Assembly: GCA_030704615.1 (NCBI GenBank)
Contig: CM060734.1
Coordinates: forward strand, 3,906,001 to 3,970,000
DNA length: 64,000 nt
Direction: 5' to 3'
From: Takakia lepidozioides
Taxonomy: Eukaryota > Streptophyta > Takakiopsida > Takakiales > Takakiaceae
Program-made: the position numbers and the translations under genes
Shown: positions 1-10,804 of the stretch, one piece after another
Layout of the letters: each line of letters begins with the position of its first letter
How positions within the stretch are numbered: position 1 is the first letter of the stretch
The notes under the pieces: model-generated
Told to the model about the DNA's origin: nothing
The model's database searches: none
Seen by the model: the letters and a program-made list of their open reading frames with translations, nothing else

Positions 1-245
1 TTCATGGTCTTCACCGTTGATCTGATTTGCTTATCTGGAGTTGGCTCTCCAGAAGGTATATGGGTTCCCTCTTGCATTTGAGCTATGACATTACTTACTT
101 CCTGGTGTAAGCTCTTTTCCTCCTGCCATGCTGCACTTTCTGGATATTGTTTCCGTTCTTCTTCAATCTTCTTATCTGGAGGTTTCTGGCGCTTGGCCTT
201 GGGTTACCGCAAGGGTATCCACTACAGGGGTTACCACATTCACGG

Positions 246-1928
246 CTACACTTGGTCCGGCTTCCATATTTCCCACTTCTGCCTCATGCTTGATTCACAA
301 CTGGCATTCATGTTTCCAGTGTCCCTCTTTCTTGCAGTAGTGGCATCTCGTGACTTCTTTGTTTTTGGGTTCATGTTCTCTTTCCCGTGGTGGATAGTCA
401 TCTCGTGGTCTCTGATAACGATTACCCATATTGTATCGTCTTGGTCCCTCCGATCCTCCCAATCGGATTTGGACTTGGTGTACCCACTCTTCTTGGCCCG
501 TTGATTGTAAATACAATGGCTGGTATTATGATTGTTCATATGACAAATATCACAGTATTTGTCTTTCATGTGGCATTCTATTGCCAAGTGTCGTGCAGTC
601 CCGCATTTGTGACACCATGTTGTCTTTCGTGGTCCTTCATCTTTAAAATTCTTGATAGCCTCTGCTATCTTCTGATCCAAAGTGGTTTTGTCAATCACTT
701 CTTTCTTCTTTTGCTTGGGCTTTTCTTCATCATCAAAGTCTTCTTCTTCCAAGGGATCCTTGGAATCTTTACTTCTGCTATGATGAAATCCCAATCCTAA
801 TTTCTTTGCAGTTCCTACTGCTTCAGCCAAAGTGTTGTTAGGCATGACTGTAACCATGGTTACATATTCAGGACGAAGTCCGTTGATGAACCATGATTTT
901 TGTAAGTCATCACCTGGTGGTTGAGATAGCTTCCTGATCAGAGTCTTCATTCTCTCCAGGTAGTCGACTACCAATTCTTTCTTTTTCTGTCTCAGGTTCT
1001 GTAATCCTGTGAAGATTTCAGACGTGGATTTGTTGGATCTATATCTTTCTTGAAACGTGGCTCTCATATCCGCCCAATTCGCAAAGTGATTGGCTGGGAA
1101 AGTTGCCAACCATTCAATGCCTTTTCTGGCCATTGAACAAGGAAACAATCGGATCTTTTCCTGGTCTATTGCTTCATTGTAAATGGTGCACATGTTCTCG
1201 AGTTGATTAAGATGGATATCCGGATCAGATTTCCCATCATATAAAGGGAACGGCGGTCTGGTTTTGCTTGCTGCTAAGGCTATTGGTACAGCTGGTGCAA
1301 CTGGTGTTGCTGGTGCAATTGGTTGTCCAAACTGGGATGGTCCTGCTGCTGCCGGCTGTGGTGGTGTTGGGATTGTCAAGGCTAGTGGTGTTGTTGGTGT
1401 TTGTCTTCCAAACAATGATTCAAAGCTAGGAGGTCCTTGTCCCAATGATAGCCGTCTTCCAGCTGCTATCCCTACTAAGCTTAATGAATCTTTAAAAGCT
1501 TTGAGTGCAGTCCTCGTTATCCTTTCTGGAGAAGTGGTTTCACTTCTTTCACCTTCTTCACTCAGAATATTTTCAAATCTTTCTTCCAATATTTCAGCAA
1601 AGCCTCGATTTGGGCTTATTACTGTAGAAGGTCCTTTAGATCTTTCTTGTGGTAACCATTCATCAAGTGCATTACTGGCAATTCCTTCTAGAGTAGTTTT
1701 CTCACTTTCCAACGATCCGATTTCCTGATCTTCTGGTTTCTCACCGTCAATTTGTCTTGATGTCTCACCTTGAATAATATTCAAATTTTGTAATTCTGGT
1801 AACTTTTTTCTCAACCGAGCTTCCCTTTCAGCGGCGTATTTCTCTATTCTTTCAGCTCTGTTTTGCTTAGCTTTGTCTTTAATTTCCTCATTCATTCCCA
1901 CATCATATACAGAATTCCTTTCCAGCAC
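246..1928 (-). CDS. Retrotransposon Gag polyprotein (copy A)
   Basis: A 560-residue ORF beginning MLERNSVYDVGMNEEIK. A charged N-terminal region (about 1-80) and a proline/alanine-rich linker (about 190-225) precede a classical retrotransposon gag core with WLATFPANHFANWADM and a following EIFTGLQNLRQKKKELVVDY segment. Two CCHC-like zinc knuckles follow (CHKCGTARHLAIEC, CDICHMNNHNTSHC). A third knuckle, [14 protein letters not shown], is read only in another frame at 295-516. In copy C the three knuckles lie in one frame because of 19 extra bases flanked by a repeated GGGTACAC, so copy A has probably lost them by slippage. Gag packages element RNA in cytoplasmic particles. Confidence 0.85.
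   Translation of the reverse strand: MLERNSVYDVGMNEEIKDKAKQNRAERIEKYAAEREARLRKKLPELQNLNIIQGETSRQIDGEKPEDQEIGSLESEKTTLEGIASNALDEWLPQERSKGPSTVISPNRGFAEILEERFENILSEEGERSETTSPERITRTALKAFKDSLSLVGIAAGRRLSLGQGPPSFESLFGRQTPTTPLALTIPTPPQPAAAGPSQFGQPIAPATPVAPAVPIALAASKTRPPFPLYDGKSDPDIHLNQLENMCTIYNEAIDQEKIRLFPCSMARKGIEWLATFPANHFANWADMRATFQERYRSNKSTSEIFTGLQNLRQKKKELVVDYLERMKTLIRKLSQPPGDDLQKSWFINGLRPEYVTMVTVMPNNTLAEAVGTAKKLGLGFHHSRSKDSKDPLEEEDFDDEEKPKQKKKEVIDKTTLDQKIAEAIKNFKDEGPRKTTWCHKCGTARHLAIECHMKDKYCDICHMNNHNTSHCIYNQRAKKSGYTKSKSDWEDRRDQDDTIWVIVIRDHEMTIHHGKENMNPKTKKSRDATTARKRDTGNMNASCESSMRQKWEIWKPDQV
295..516 (-). pseudogene. Out-of-frame continuation of copy A gag/pol with third zinc knuckle
   Basis: A 73-residue frame containing the knuckle [14 protein letters not shown], matching the start of the pol ORF of copy C (30586 onward). 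It overlaps the gag ORF in a different frame. Copy A could reach pol only by a frameshift, or it is disabled by the 19-base loss described for gag. Confidence 0.6.
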
Positions 1929-2059
1929 CCTTTAATCAGCCTTGGTATGTCAGTAAAGAAAAATTATAGTGGTCTCTACCCTTTCTCCAAGATTTACCTA
2001 ATCTTGCCAGAATCCGTATTACGACTTAATTTTCCCTTTACTGATTGATCACCAATCTT

Positions 2060-2452
2060 TTAATGGGCACAATTATACCATTTGTCTTTCTCAGTGTATC
2101 TGACTTGTAATAAGTCTTTGGGTATCCAGTACTCCACTGCTTCTATGATCATATGACAATATTCATAATTCGAACATCCTTCCTTAAAAATATAACTAGT
2201 GTAACAAACTTTTCTGATTGGGATTAGAGTAATCAATAAAGCTAGACGGGACAACCATTCTTCACTTCTGATTCTACATTCCCAAGGTGCTCGTGTAATA
2301 CTGATCACTCCTCCCTTTAATCCCCATTTGTCATCTTTTTTTGCAATTGAAAGAAAGATCTTCTGTTGTATTGCTATTGGTAAGCCATGAAATTTTTTCA
2401 GGAATGCTTTCCATTCATCTGCTTCCGTTGACTCGTTCTTTTGTGATTTCAA
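2060..2452 (-). CDS. Small conserved ORF between PBS and gag (copy A)
   Basis: A 130-residue ORF in the leader between the primer-binding site and gag. Copy C has a 155-residue version at the same place (28622-29089), and copy B has a relic. Conserved blocks include FHGLP.AIQQKIFLS, RAPWECRIRSEEWLSRLALL and YTEKD.WY. The LP...IQQKIF start faintly resembles an F-box helix, which is weak evidence. It is not a standard gag, protease or polymerase domain. It may be a separate leader protein or an N-terminal extension of gag; the frame is closed by a stop before gag. Confidence 0.55.
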   Translation of the reverse strand: MKSQKNESTEADEWKAFLKKFHGLPIAIQQKIFLSIAKKDDKWGLKGGVISITRAPWECRIRSEEWLSRLALLITLIPIRKVCYTSYIFKEGCSNYEYCHMIIEAVEYWIPKDLLQVRYTEKDKWYNCAH

Positions 2453-2507
2453 GAAATCACTGAGTAATCATCCTTCCTTGAGTTCACTTGAACTCAACAT
2501 ACCGTTA

Positions 2508-2526
2508 GTCCCCAGTATGGTCGCCA
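2508..2526 (-). other. Primer-binding site of copy A
   Basis: Two bases inside the LTR end, the minus strand reads TGGCGACCATACTGGGGAC. Its complement ends in CCA, as expected for a tRNA 3' end with a G discriminator base. The same 19 bases occur at the same place in copies B and C. The primer tRNA could be an Arg- or Asp-type tRNA; the sequence alone does not decide. Confidence 0.75.
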
Positions 2527-2528
2527 AA

Positions 2529-3352
2529 TGTTAACTGTTGGTTTATGACTTAGACAAAACAGGCTATCAACACTACTGCCCATTTCCTAAGACATGCAAC
2601 AGAGGTTGTCCAATGGTATGCTTCAAAAACGATTACGACGTAATCGTTTTAAAACCATGAACGTCGTATGAAGCCATATTCCTACAGGCCAATCTACAGT
2701 CTCATTGGCATAACAAATCTTAGTCGAAAGGACTGAAGCCTCTTTGTTCATACAAGCAGATGGTAGTCAAGACAAAACAAGAACTATTATGAGATGATAC
2801 ACATTCTCACCATCTCACGTTCTCTCATAATGCACATTCTCTCCATCTCACATTCACTCTACACAGAGATACTTCGAATAGCATGGCTTTACTTCAGAGT
2901 TCGTCACATCATCACATAAGTACACACTGATCACTGATACCCATACTCGTGTTGCTCTTCTTCTAAGTTGCGTGTAGCCTTTTTATACTATGCTCGAAAG
3001 AGCCGTTACAGCCTGCGGTCGTTAATGACCGTTTGCCTAACTGCCTACGCAACCTAAAAGGTTTGCTAAAAAAGTGGCTCGTTGTAGTGGTTGTGAGCCA
3101 TAGTGGTAAACGGTCCACTACTCCCTCTATTGGTTAAGGCCGATGCTAACGTGGCCGTGTGATATCGTGGTTCACGGCCCACGGTCACTACACTACCCAC
3201 TACTGCTCCCGTGGTAATGTACCCTTGTTCCGCCATTTGCTAAGTACCGCGTACTTAGCCTTTTCTGCCCGTGACCAGGTAGTATACACCAATCACTACC
3301 CGGTATGTCCCGTTGTGACCCTCGCTGTCTGCTCGTAGTATAGCCGTTATCA
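2529..3352 (-). repeat. 5' long terminal repeat of copy A
   Basis: About 824 bp with TGATAAC at the 5' end and GTTAACA at the 3' end (minus strand), so a TG...CA LTR. It aligns along its length with the LTRs at 8427-9286 and 27750-28620. A TATA-like TATAAAA on the minus strand near 2979-2988 suits the U3 promoter. An inverted repeat, AACGATTAC facing GTAATCGTT, lies near 2626-2649. Confidence 0.85.
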
Positions 3353-4208
3353 GGAATTTTGGGAGTCGGAGCCCAAGGACTTCCCAGAGGCTCCGCCAGA
3401 CCAACAGATGCCTCCCATGCCAACAACATTTTGGGAAGGGTTGTTGGCGTAGTTTGGCGGGACGTTGAAAGACATATTGAGGGCAGCTAATGACACTTCC
3501 ACTAAGGCAAAGTTTAAGGTGAAGCCTAAGGAACCCGGCACCTTCGAGGGCGTCCAAAATCGGAAGGCACTCAACACCTGGCTCTTGGAGCTAGAGCAGT
3601 ACTTCCGGGCGGCCAAGTTGAGTGACGAGGATCGGGTGGAAGTGGCTCCCACCTATTTGAGGGGCTATGCTCAACAATGGTGGCAGAAACGCCTTCATGA
3701 CCAAGGTCCAAACCCAGAAACCTTGAGCTGGAGTGGGTTCAAGGAACTTATGAAAAGACAGTTTATGCCCCTCAACGCGTCCAGGCTTGCCCGAGACAAG
3801 ATGAGGAATTTGAAGCAAACGGATGACATTCAGGGATATGTTCAGGCTTTCAATGTGCTGTTGCTCGAAGTCATGGATATGGAAGAACCAGAAATGGTCT
3901 TCAACTTTGTGGCGGGACTGGCCCCATGGGCCAGGCGGAAGTTGGAGGAGAAGCCACCTAAGACTTTGAACGAGGCAATTGAAAGGGCTGAATGTTTCTC
4001 GGATGTCCCTAGGGGCGAAAGACAAGGCCATACGGAGCTAAACCCCAAGAAGACCTGGCGGGAGGGTGACTCCTTCCGCCCGGAAAAGAAGTGGGATAGG
4101 CCACTCGGTGACAATGGCACATGGAAATTGAAGGGAGGGCCTTCATACGTCAAGGCGGCACCCGGTGCTCCGAAAGGAAAATCAGGTGCGGTGGCTTATG
4201 GCAGATAG
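3353..4208 (+). pseudogene. Gag of the 3.4-7.1 kb gypsy element
   Basis: Readable from the copy A junction. After a TAG near 3449 the longest frame is 3465-4208. It carries a retrotransposon-gag core (TFEGVQNRKALNTWLLELEQYF, continuing through AQQWWQKRLHD and FKELMKRQFMP). A single TAG at 4206-4208 separates it from the zinc knuckle and protease in the same frame, so the original product was probably one Gag-Pol frame or used readthrough. The true N-terminus is missing. Confidence 0.8.
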
Positions 4209-4901
4209 AAGGCGACCTTCGATGGAGTGTGCTTTAATTGCGGGGAGTCCGAGCACATGGCCAAGAACTGTGCAAAACCCCGACAATTGAACATGACTCG
4301 GGCGACCACGGAGTTGTCCGAAGATTCCATCAGCCGCTTGGTGGAAGCGGTGGTTGCCAAAACTTGCAAGGTAGGCAACTACTCTTGTGAGTTGTATCAG
4401 GAGACTGGCCCCTTGTGTAAAGGGAGTCAGTTAATGTTCGTGAGTGGGATAATTTCCGGAACTAACGTGTCGTTGTTGGTGGACACAGGAGCGTCGCACT
4501 CCTTCATGACGCCGGCAACGGCACGAAAGCTGGGGCTCCCGACAAGTGATGTGGGGGCCTCTATTGACGTGCGCTCTGCCAAAGGAGAACCACGACTGGC
4601 GACGAGGTTGGCGTTTGATGTTCCTCTTCAGCTGGGGAGTTGGGAGGGATGTGAGAACTTCACCATTTGCGAGATCGATGGAGTGGATCTCATTTTGGGG
4701 ATGACATTTTTGAGCAAATCCGGAGTGGTCATAGATGGCCGCAAGAGAGTAGTCACGCTACCGTGTGGGGATGGTGGCAAAGTTTTACGGGTGTCGGAAA
4801 CGCCCAACCGAGTGGGAGGGCAAATAAAAGGAGTGGGCCGTGGAGGAGCCACACGAACCCCTGTTTTTGCTTTACGTAAGACAAGTGGAAGGAGAAGTTG
4901 A
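4209..4901 (+). pseudogene. Zinc knuckle and aspartic protease of the 3.4-7.1 kb gypsy element
   Basis: In frame with gag after the TAG. It starts with a CCHC knuckle (CFNCGESEHMAKNC) and then the retropepsin motif LLVDTGASHSF, with the catalytic Asp in DTG. A later block, DLILGMTFLSKSGVVID, matches the second half of retropepsin-like domains. The protease would process Gag-Pol inside particles. The frame ends at 4901 and RT continues in another frame. Confidence 0.8.
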
Positions 4902-6353
4902 TAGGGAGCCGAGCCCAGATTGGATCAAGGGGATCCTGGAGAAATACCAAGATATGATGCCGGAGGATTTACCAAGCGGCTTGCCACCGCGAAGAGGAGT
5001 TGATCACAAGATAGAGGTGATACCGGGATCGGAGCCGCCTGCCAAGGTGCCCTACCGGTTGAGCCACAGAGAGTTGGTGGAGCTGAAGGCCCAGCTCAAG
5101 GGCTCAGCTCAAGGATCTAATATCAAAGGGGTACATCCGGCCGAGTAAGTCACCTTACCAAGCTCCGGTGCTATTTGCAGACAAGAAGGATGGGACGTTG
5201 CGGATGTGTGTTGATTACAGGGTTCTGAATAAGGTGACTATCAAAAACCGGTACCCTTTGGCAAGGATTGACAACCTCTTCGATCGGTTGGCAGGAGCAA
5301 AGTATTTCAGCCGGATCGATTTGCGCTCAGGTTACCATCAAATCCGAGTGGCGGAAGGAGATGAGGTGAAGATCGCGTACAGGACAAGATATGGTTCATA
5401 TGAGTTCTTGGTGATGCCTTTTGGGCTCACCAACACACCCGCGACCTTTAGCACGCTAATGAACAACCTTTTCCAAGAGTGGTTGGATGACTTTATGATT
5501 GTGTAAATCGACGACACCTTGGTGTACTCGAAAACAAAGGAAGAGCACCTAGAGCACCTCAAAAGGGTGTTCCAGAAATTGCGAGAAGGGAAGCTATATG
5601 CCAAAGCTTCAAAGTACAAATTCGGGGTCACAAAAGTGGAGTTCTTAGGGCATGTGATTACACAGGATGGGATCAAAATGGATGACAGAAAGGTGAGGGC
5701 GATCTTGGACTGGGAGCCTCCGACTTTGGTCCCAGGAGTGCGATCCTTCCTAGGACTCGCCTCCTATTACCCTAAGTATGTGAGAAATTTTGCCAAGATC
5801 GCGGGGCCGCTATCAGACCTTTTGTGTAAGTCCATGGTATGGGTATGAAACACCTTTTGTGGCCAAGCTTTTGCCGAGTTGAAGCAGCGGATGGCAGAAG
5901 CTCCAGTCCTGAAAATCCCGGAGTTCAACCGTCCATTTGAGATTCATACAGATGCGTTGGACTTCGCAATTGGGGGTGTGCTCATGCAGGATGGACGTCC
6001 AGTGACTTACGAAAGTAAGAAACTGAATGAAGTGGAGCGACGGTGGCCTACGCACGAGAAAGAAATGAAGGCGGTGGTACATTGCCTTGAGCTTTGGCAC
6101 CACTATGTACCCGGTGAAGGTGTTCACGGACAATGTCACGGTGAAGTATTTTGCCACACAGCCTAAGTTGTCCCCAAAACAACTTAGGCGGCAAGACACT
6201 TCGGTAGTGTTCGATGTGGATGTCCAGTACAAACCGGGACGGGACAACGTGGTGGCCGATGCTTTAAGTAGAAAGCAGCAGCTCATGAGGTGTACAGGGG
6301 CGAGACGACGCTCCAAAGGAAGATTCGGAAGGCTTACCGGAAGGATGAGATGA
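4840..6353 (+). pseudogene. Reverse transcriptase and RNase H of the 3.4-7.1 kb gypsy element
   Basis: The polymerase is recoverable across several frames. Blocks seen in order are the RT entry ([17 protein letters not shown]), [12 protein letters not shown], the [14 protein letters not shown] block, and the catalytic box, which is broken by a TAA at 5504-5506 just before IDDTLVYS. The thumb follows (FLGHVITQDGIKMD, RSFLGLASYY), then RNase H (FEIHTDALDFAIGGVLMQ, YESKKLNEVERRWPTHEKE). A local repeat of CTCAAGGGCTCAG near 5093-5115 causes one frameshift, and another lies near 6105. Not functional. Confidence 0.85.
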
Positions 6354-7087
6354 CGAAGTTCGTGATGCAGGACTTGAGGTTGGGGGTTAAATCGCAGTTC
6401 CATTTGCACAATGGACTGCTCCGGTACAAGCAAAAGCGTCTCTACGTGCCGAAGGGAGGGATCAGAGATAGTCTCTTGAGAGAATGCCATGATGGTCCGC
6501 TTGCGGGCCACGGCGGAGCCAAACGCACCGCGACACTCTTGAAGAAAGAATATTTCTGGCCCAAACTGAGGGAGGAGGCCGAGGAGTATGTCAAGACATG
6601 CACCACATGCCAACAAAACCAAAGCGAGTACAAAAAGCAAGCGGGCCTGTTACAACCCTTGTCGATTCCAGAGGGGTCTTGGGAAAGTGTCTCGATGGAT
6701 TTCATGACTGCTTTGCCGCTGTCAAAAGGATGTGATGCAATCATGGTGGTGGTGGATAGGTTCAGCAAAATGGGCCATTTCATCCCCACCAAGGAGACGG
6801 CAACGACGCAGGAGACAGGACGACTTTACTTCACCCACGTCTTCAAGCATCATGGACTCCCGGAGGATATTGTCTCGGACCGCGATCCAAAGTTTACAAG
6901 TAAATTTTGGAGGGCACTTTGGAAGAAAATGGGGACGAGGCTCAAGATGAGCACGGCCTTCCGACCTACAACGGACGGCCAAACGGAAAGAGTGAATTCC
7001 ATGGTGAAGCAGATCTTGCGGAATTATATGTCGACAGACTAGTCAAACTAGGTGGAGCACTTGGATGCGGCAGAGTTCTGTTATAAT
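6290..7087 (+). pseudogene. Integrase of the 3.4-7.1 kb gypsy element, truncated
   Basis: Contains the HHCC zinc-binding region (H..GPLAGHGGAKRT ... CTTCQQNQ) and the core with catalytic Asp residues (SMDFMTALPLS, IVSDRDPKFTSKFW) and the DGQTERVNSMVKQ block carrying the catalytic Glu. A TAG at 7040 and loss of everything after AEFCYNN end the domain. Integrase would insert the cDNA into the host genome; this copy cannot. Confidence 0.85.
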
Positions 7088-7817
7088 AACAAGGAAATAG
7101 TCGGATCTTCTCTTGGTCTGTTGCTTCATTGTAAATGGTGCACATGTTTTCAAATTGATTAAGATGGATATCTGGATCAGATTTCCCATCATATAAAGGA
7201 AATGGTGGTCTGGTTTTGCTTGCTGCTAAGGCCATCGGTGCAGCTGGTGCAACTGGTTGTCCAAACTGGGATGGTCCCGCTGCTGCTGGCTGTGGTGGTG
7301 TTGGTGTTTGTCTTCCAAACAGTGATTCAAAGCTAGGAGGTCCTTGTCCCAATGATAGTCGTCTTCCAGCTGCTGTCCCTACTAAGCTTAATGAATCTTT
7401 AAAAGTTATGAGTGCAGTTCTGGTTATCCTTTCTGGAGAAGTGCTTTCACTTCTTTCACCTTGTTCACTCAAAATGTTCTCAAATCTTTCTTCTAATATT
7501 TCAGCAAAACCTCGATTTGGGCTTGTTACTGTAGAAGGTCCTTCAGATTTTTCTTGTGATAACCATTCACCAAGTACATTACTGGCAATTTCTTCTGGTG
7601 TAGTGTTCCCACTTCCCACCGATCCGATTTCTTGATCTTTTGGTTTATCACTGTTTGATGTCTCACTTTGAATAGTTTTCAAGTTCTGTAATTCTGGAAA
7701 TTCTTCTCTTAACCGAGCCTCCCTTTCTGCAGCATATTTCTCTATTCGTTCAGCTCTGTCTTGTTTAGCTTTTTCTTTAATTTCCTCATTCATTCCCACA
7801 TCATATGTAGAATTCAT
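7088..7817 (-). pseudogene. N-terminal half of Gag (copy B)
   Basis: Starts MNSTYDVGMNEEIKEKAKQ and aligns with copy A gag up to EATDQEKIRLFPC. From about 7087 the frame runs into unrelated integrase DNA. It retains the segment SVGSGNTTPEEIASNVLGEW, which copy C lacks and which recurs alone at 23658-23735. The gag core and zinc knuckles are missing. Confidence 0.8.
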
Positions 7818-7957
7818 TTTCGGTACCCTTTAAACAGTCTTGGTATGTCAGTAAAGAAAATTTATAGTGTCTCTACCCTTTCTTCAAGATTTATCCTATC
7901 TTGCAAGAATCCGTATTACGACTTAATTTTCCTTTTTATTGATTGATCACCAAACTT

Positions 7958-8400
7958 TTAATGGGCACAATAATACCATCTGTTTTTTTCAGTGTATCTG
8001 ACTTGCAATAAGTCTTTGGGCATCCAGTACTCTACTACTTCTATGATCGTGTGACAATATTCATAATTTGAACATCCTTCTCTCAAAATATAACTAGTGT
8101 AGCAAACTTTTCTGATTGGTATTAGAGTAATCAATAGAGCTGACGAGACAACCACTCTTCACTTCTAAATCCTACATTCCCAAGGGGCTCGTATAATACT
8201 GATCACTCCTCCCTTCAATCCCCATTTGTCATCTTCTTTCGCGACTGAAAGAAAGATTTTCTGTTGTATTGCTTTTGGTAAACCATGAAATTTTCCCAGG
8301 AATGTTTTCTATTCCTTTGCTTCTGTTGACTCGTTCTGTCGTGATTTCAACAAATCACTGAGTAACCATCCTTCTTTGAGTACTTTTGAACTCAACATAC
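7958..8400 (-). pseudogene. Relic of the small leader ORF (copy B)
   Basis: The C-terminal 65 residues remain open (7958-8155) and match the small ORFs of copies A and C (LITLIPIRKVCYTSYI, YTEKNRWYYCAH). The upstream half, to about 8400, is alignable at DNA level but frameshifted. Confidence 0.6.
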
Positions 8401-8405
8401 CGTTA

Positions 8406-8424
8406 GTCCCCAGTATGGTCGCCA
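8406..8424 (-). other. Primer-binding site of copy B
   Basis: Identical 19 bases (minus strand TGGCGACCATACTGGGGAC) to copies A and C, two bases from the LTR end. Confidence 0.75.
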
Positions 8425-8426
8425 AA

Positions 8427-9286
8427 TGTTAACCGCCGGTTTTTGACTTAGACAAAACAGGCTATCAACATTACTGCCCATTTCCTAAGACATGCAACAG
8501 AGGTTGTCCGACGGTATGCTTCCAGAAACGATTACAAAGTAATCGTTTAAAAGATAGCTAAACCATGAATGTCGTATGAAGCCATATCCCTGCAGGCTGC
8601 TTAATCCTATTGATTAAGCCCAATCTACAGTCTCTTTAGCATAAAAGATCTTAGTCGAAAAGACTGAAGCCTCTTTGTTCATACAAGCAGATGGTCGTCA
8701 AGATAAAACAAGAACTATTCTGAGATGATACACATTCTCACCATCTCACGTTATCTCATAATGCACATTCTCTCCATCTCACATTCACTCTACACAGAGA
8801 TACTTCGAATAGCATGGCTTTACTTCAGAGTTCGTCACATCATTACAGAAGTACACATTGATCACTGATACTCCTACTCATATTGCACCCACTCTAAGTT
8901 GTGTGCAGTCTTTTTATACTATGCTCGAAAGAGCCATTACAGCCTGCGGTCGTTAATGACCGTTGGTCTAACTGCCTACGCAACATAAAAGGTTTGCTAA
9001 AAAGTGGCTCGTTGTAGTGGTCGTGAGCAATAGTAGTAAATGGTCCACTACTCCCTCTATTGGTTAAAGCTGATGCTAACGTGACCGTGTGATATCGTGG
9101 TTCACGGCTCACGGTTACTACACTACCCACTACTGCTCTCGTGGTAATGTACCCTTGTCCCGCCATTGGCTAAGTATTGCGTACTTAGCCGTCTCTGCCT
9201 GTGGCTCAGGTAGTGTACGTCCATCACTACCCAGTATGTCCCGTTGCGACCCTCGTTGTCTGTCCCTCGTAGCATAGCCGTTATCA
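8427..9286 (-). repeat. 5' long terminal repeat of copy B
   Basis: About 860 bp, with the same TGATAAC...GTTAACA ends as copy A and alignable throughout to copies A and C. It keeps two inverted repeats near its 3' end (around 8525-8550 and 8598-8622). Confidence 0.85.
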
Positions 9287-10800
9287 GGTGCTTATGATGG
9301 GAAGTTCTCTCCCTCCTTTCTAGTGCCTTGCGATTGTGCCTGCTTTGCTTCATTACTTATGTGCTTTGTGGAGGCGGCTTGCTGCGGGCAGTGATGGCGC
9401 ATGACCGGCCTCTTCCCCAATCGCTTAAGGTGCCTTTGGAGTTTAGGGATTCTCATGTTCTTATCTCTTTCTCTTGCTTTTGAGTTTCTTAGTTGACATC
9501 GATGACAAGTGTGAGGGTCTGTGATTCACCTGGGGTTCCACAATCCTCACTAACCTGTTGGTTTTTGTGGGGGCTTGTGATGGGACCACGTGAGGATCCT
9601 CACCTACTTTGAAGTTTCTTGAGCATGCAGATTGGGATATGGGCTGAGGAGACCTAGGGGTTTGTGCGTTGTGAGGTGGCTGCTGCGTGCAGCCCCGATT
9701 TCAACCCGACTGCCCCTGGCTTGACATGCTACAGCCTGCGTTCTGGCCTTTGTCGTTCTGCCGCCGATGCGCAGCTCGGCCTGACTGGCCTGTTTCCTGA
9801 GGCTTGCATACAAATCATACCCTACCTTTTGATCTTTGACAACAAAGCCTGTGGATTATTAAGCTAGGTTGTAAGTTCTTTTGGCCAAAGAGGATCTGGT
9901 TTTTGGTGGTGTGTTTTTGGCGGTTTTGGGTATCTATGGACCTGGTGGCCTTGAAGTTTAAGGCGGTAGCCTGGTAGGGTACTGCCCTGCTCCTTTTCAG
10001 GCCTACTTCTGATGTGTACTAGATCGTAGTTAGGTGTTCTTTACATGTCTTAGCATGGAACTCTTGAAGGATGAGGATGGTAAGCCGCAATGGGATCCTA
10101 CCTATAGTTTTGGATCTGTCATGACATCAGGCCTATGACCTGCAATCTGGTTTTTTATATACAAAAGAGGCTGGATCTCGGCTGTTCATGCTGCTTGTTG
10201 GTACAAGTCTTGAACCTGCAATTTGACAGGCTGCATTCACATTCCCTTGATACCTTGTATGATCACATGTCTCGGGGTGAATACAAATGATATGGAATCT
10301 ACTTCATCTTGCTCAAGTTGGACTGCTTGGTGGCATACTGAGATTCTGACAAACTGCAGGCTGGTCCTTATGCCTTGGCTGATGCATGACCTACCATAAT
10401 TAATGGCTGAAATGGTAAGCTGCTGGTATATGTACAGGCTGAACCAAGAGGCCTTGCAGCCTGCACAGGGACAACAATATCTTATCTTGTCCCACACATG
10501 AACAAATGATTCATTGGCCAAGATGGCCGGATCTCGGGTGTTCAAGATGCTTGCATCCCCTAGCTGAACAAACCCCGCCCTCCCACCCTGTTTTATCATG
10601 ACTGATTGGGTGATGTCAATTCATGGGAAGCTATGACAAGAATAAAAATGTTAGATGGTGCCATGTTTTGGGTTGTTTATGTTTTTAATTGACAATGACC
10701 CTATTGGGTCTTGTCCATGTCTTGACATGACATGAATATCTTCCCTCTCCCTCTCTCTTTTTAACTTTTTCTGCAGGGGGGTCAACTCTGAGTTTAAGAA
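9287..10800. other. Non-coding stretch between copy B and LINE remnant
   Basis: No convincing coding frame on either strand. Short ORFs here have no recognisable domains. Some phrases recur loosely (a 'ggatctcgg(c/g)tgttcaagatgct'-like text near 10170 and 10530), suggesting old repeat DNA. It may be the decayed body of the LINE whose tail follows. Confidence 0.4.
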
Positions 10801-10804
10801 AACC

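Larger units (their letters stand above)
1..3352 (-). mobile_element. LTR retrotransposon copy A (Ty3/gypsy-like), 5' LTR to gag; pol lies beyond the window edge
   Basis: Reading leftwards on the minus strand, the order is 5' LTR (3352-2529), primer-binding site, a small ORF, then gag, with the reading frame running off the window start towards pol. Two relatives are in the window: copy B (7088-9286, minus) and copy C (27750-34734, plus). Comparison among them fixes the LTR boundaries. The LTR begins directly against gag codons of a different plus-strand gypsy element at 3353, which is the expected outcome if copy A inserted into that element. Confidence 0.85.
3353..7087 (+). mobile_element. 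Broken Ty3/gypsy retrotransposon (gag-PR-RT-RNaseH-IN), both ends missing
   Basis: The domain order gag, zinc knuckle, protease, RT, RNase H, integrase is that of Ty3/gypsy. The left end is cut inside gag by the copy A LTR. The right end stops inside the integrase core, at residues AEFCYNN, exactly where the copy B gag sequence begins (about 7087). No LTR is present. At least four stops or frameshifts interrupt the polyprotein, so this copy is dead. A chromodomain cannot be assessed because the integrase C-terminus is missing. Confidence 0.9.
7088..9286 (-). mobile_element. LTR retrotransposon copy B (same family as copy A), truncated in gag
   Basis: Minus-strand order: LTR 9286-8427, PBS, relic small ORF, and gag N-terminal half, which stops at about 7088 where gypsy integrase sequence begins. 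It closely resembles copies A and C. Both partners are truncated at the 7087/7088 junction, which suggests a deletion joining two elements rather than a simple insertion. Confidence 0.85.

Noticed and set aside
1264-1728. Plus-strand Gly/Ala-rich ORF of 154 residues (also at 7216-7635)
   Set aside because: Antisense of the gag linker in copies A and B; no independent support.
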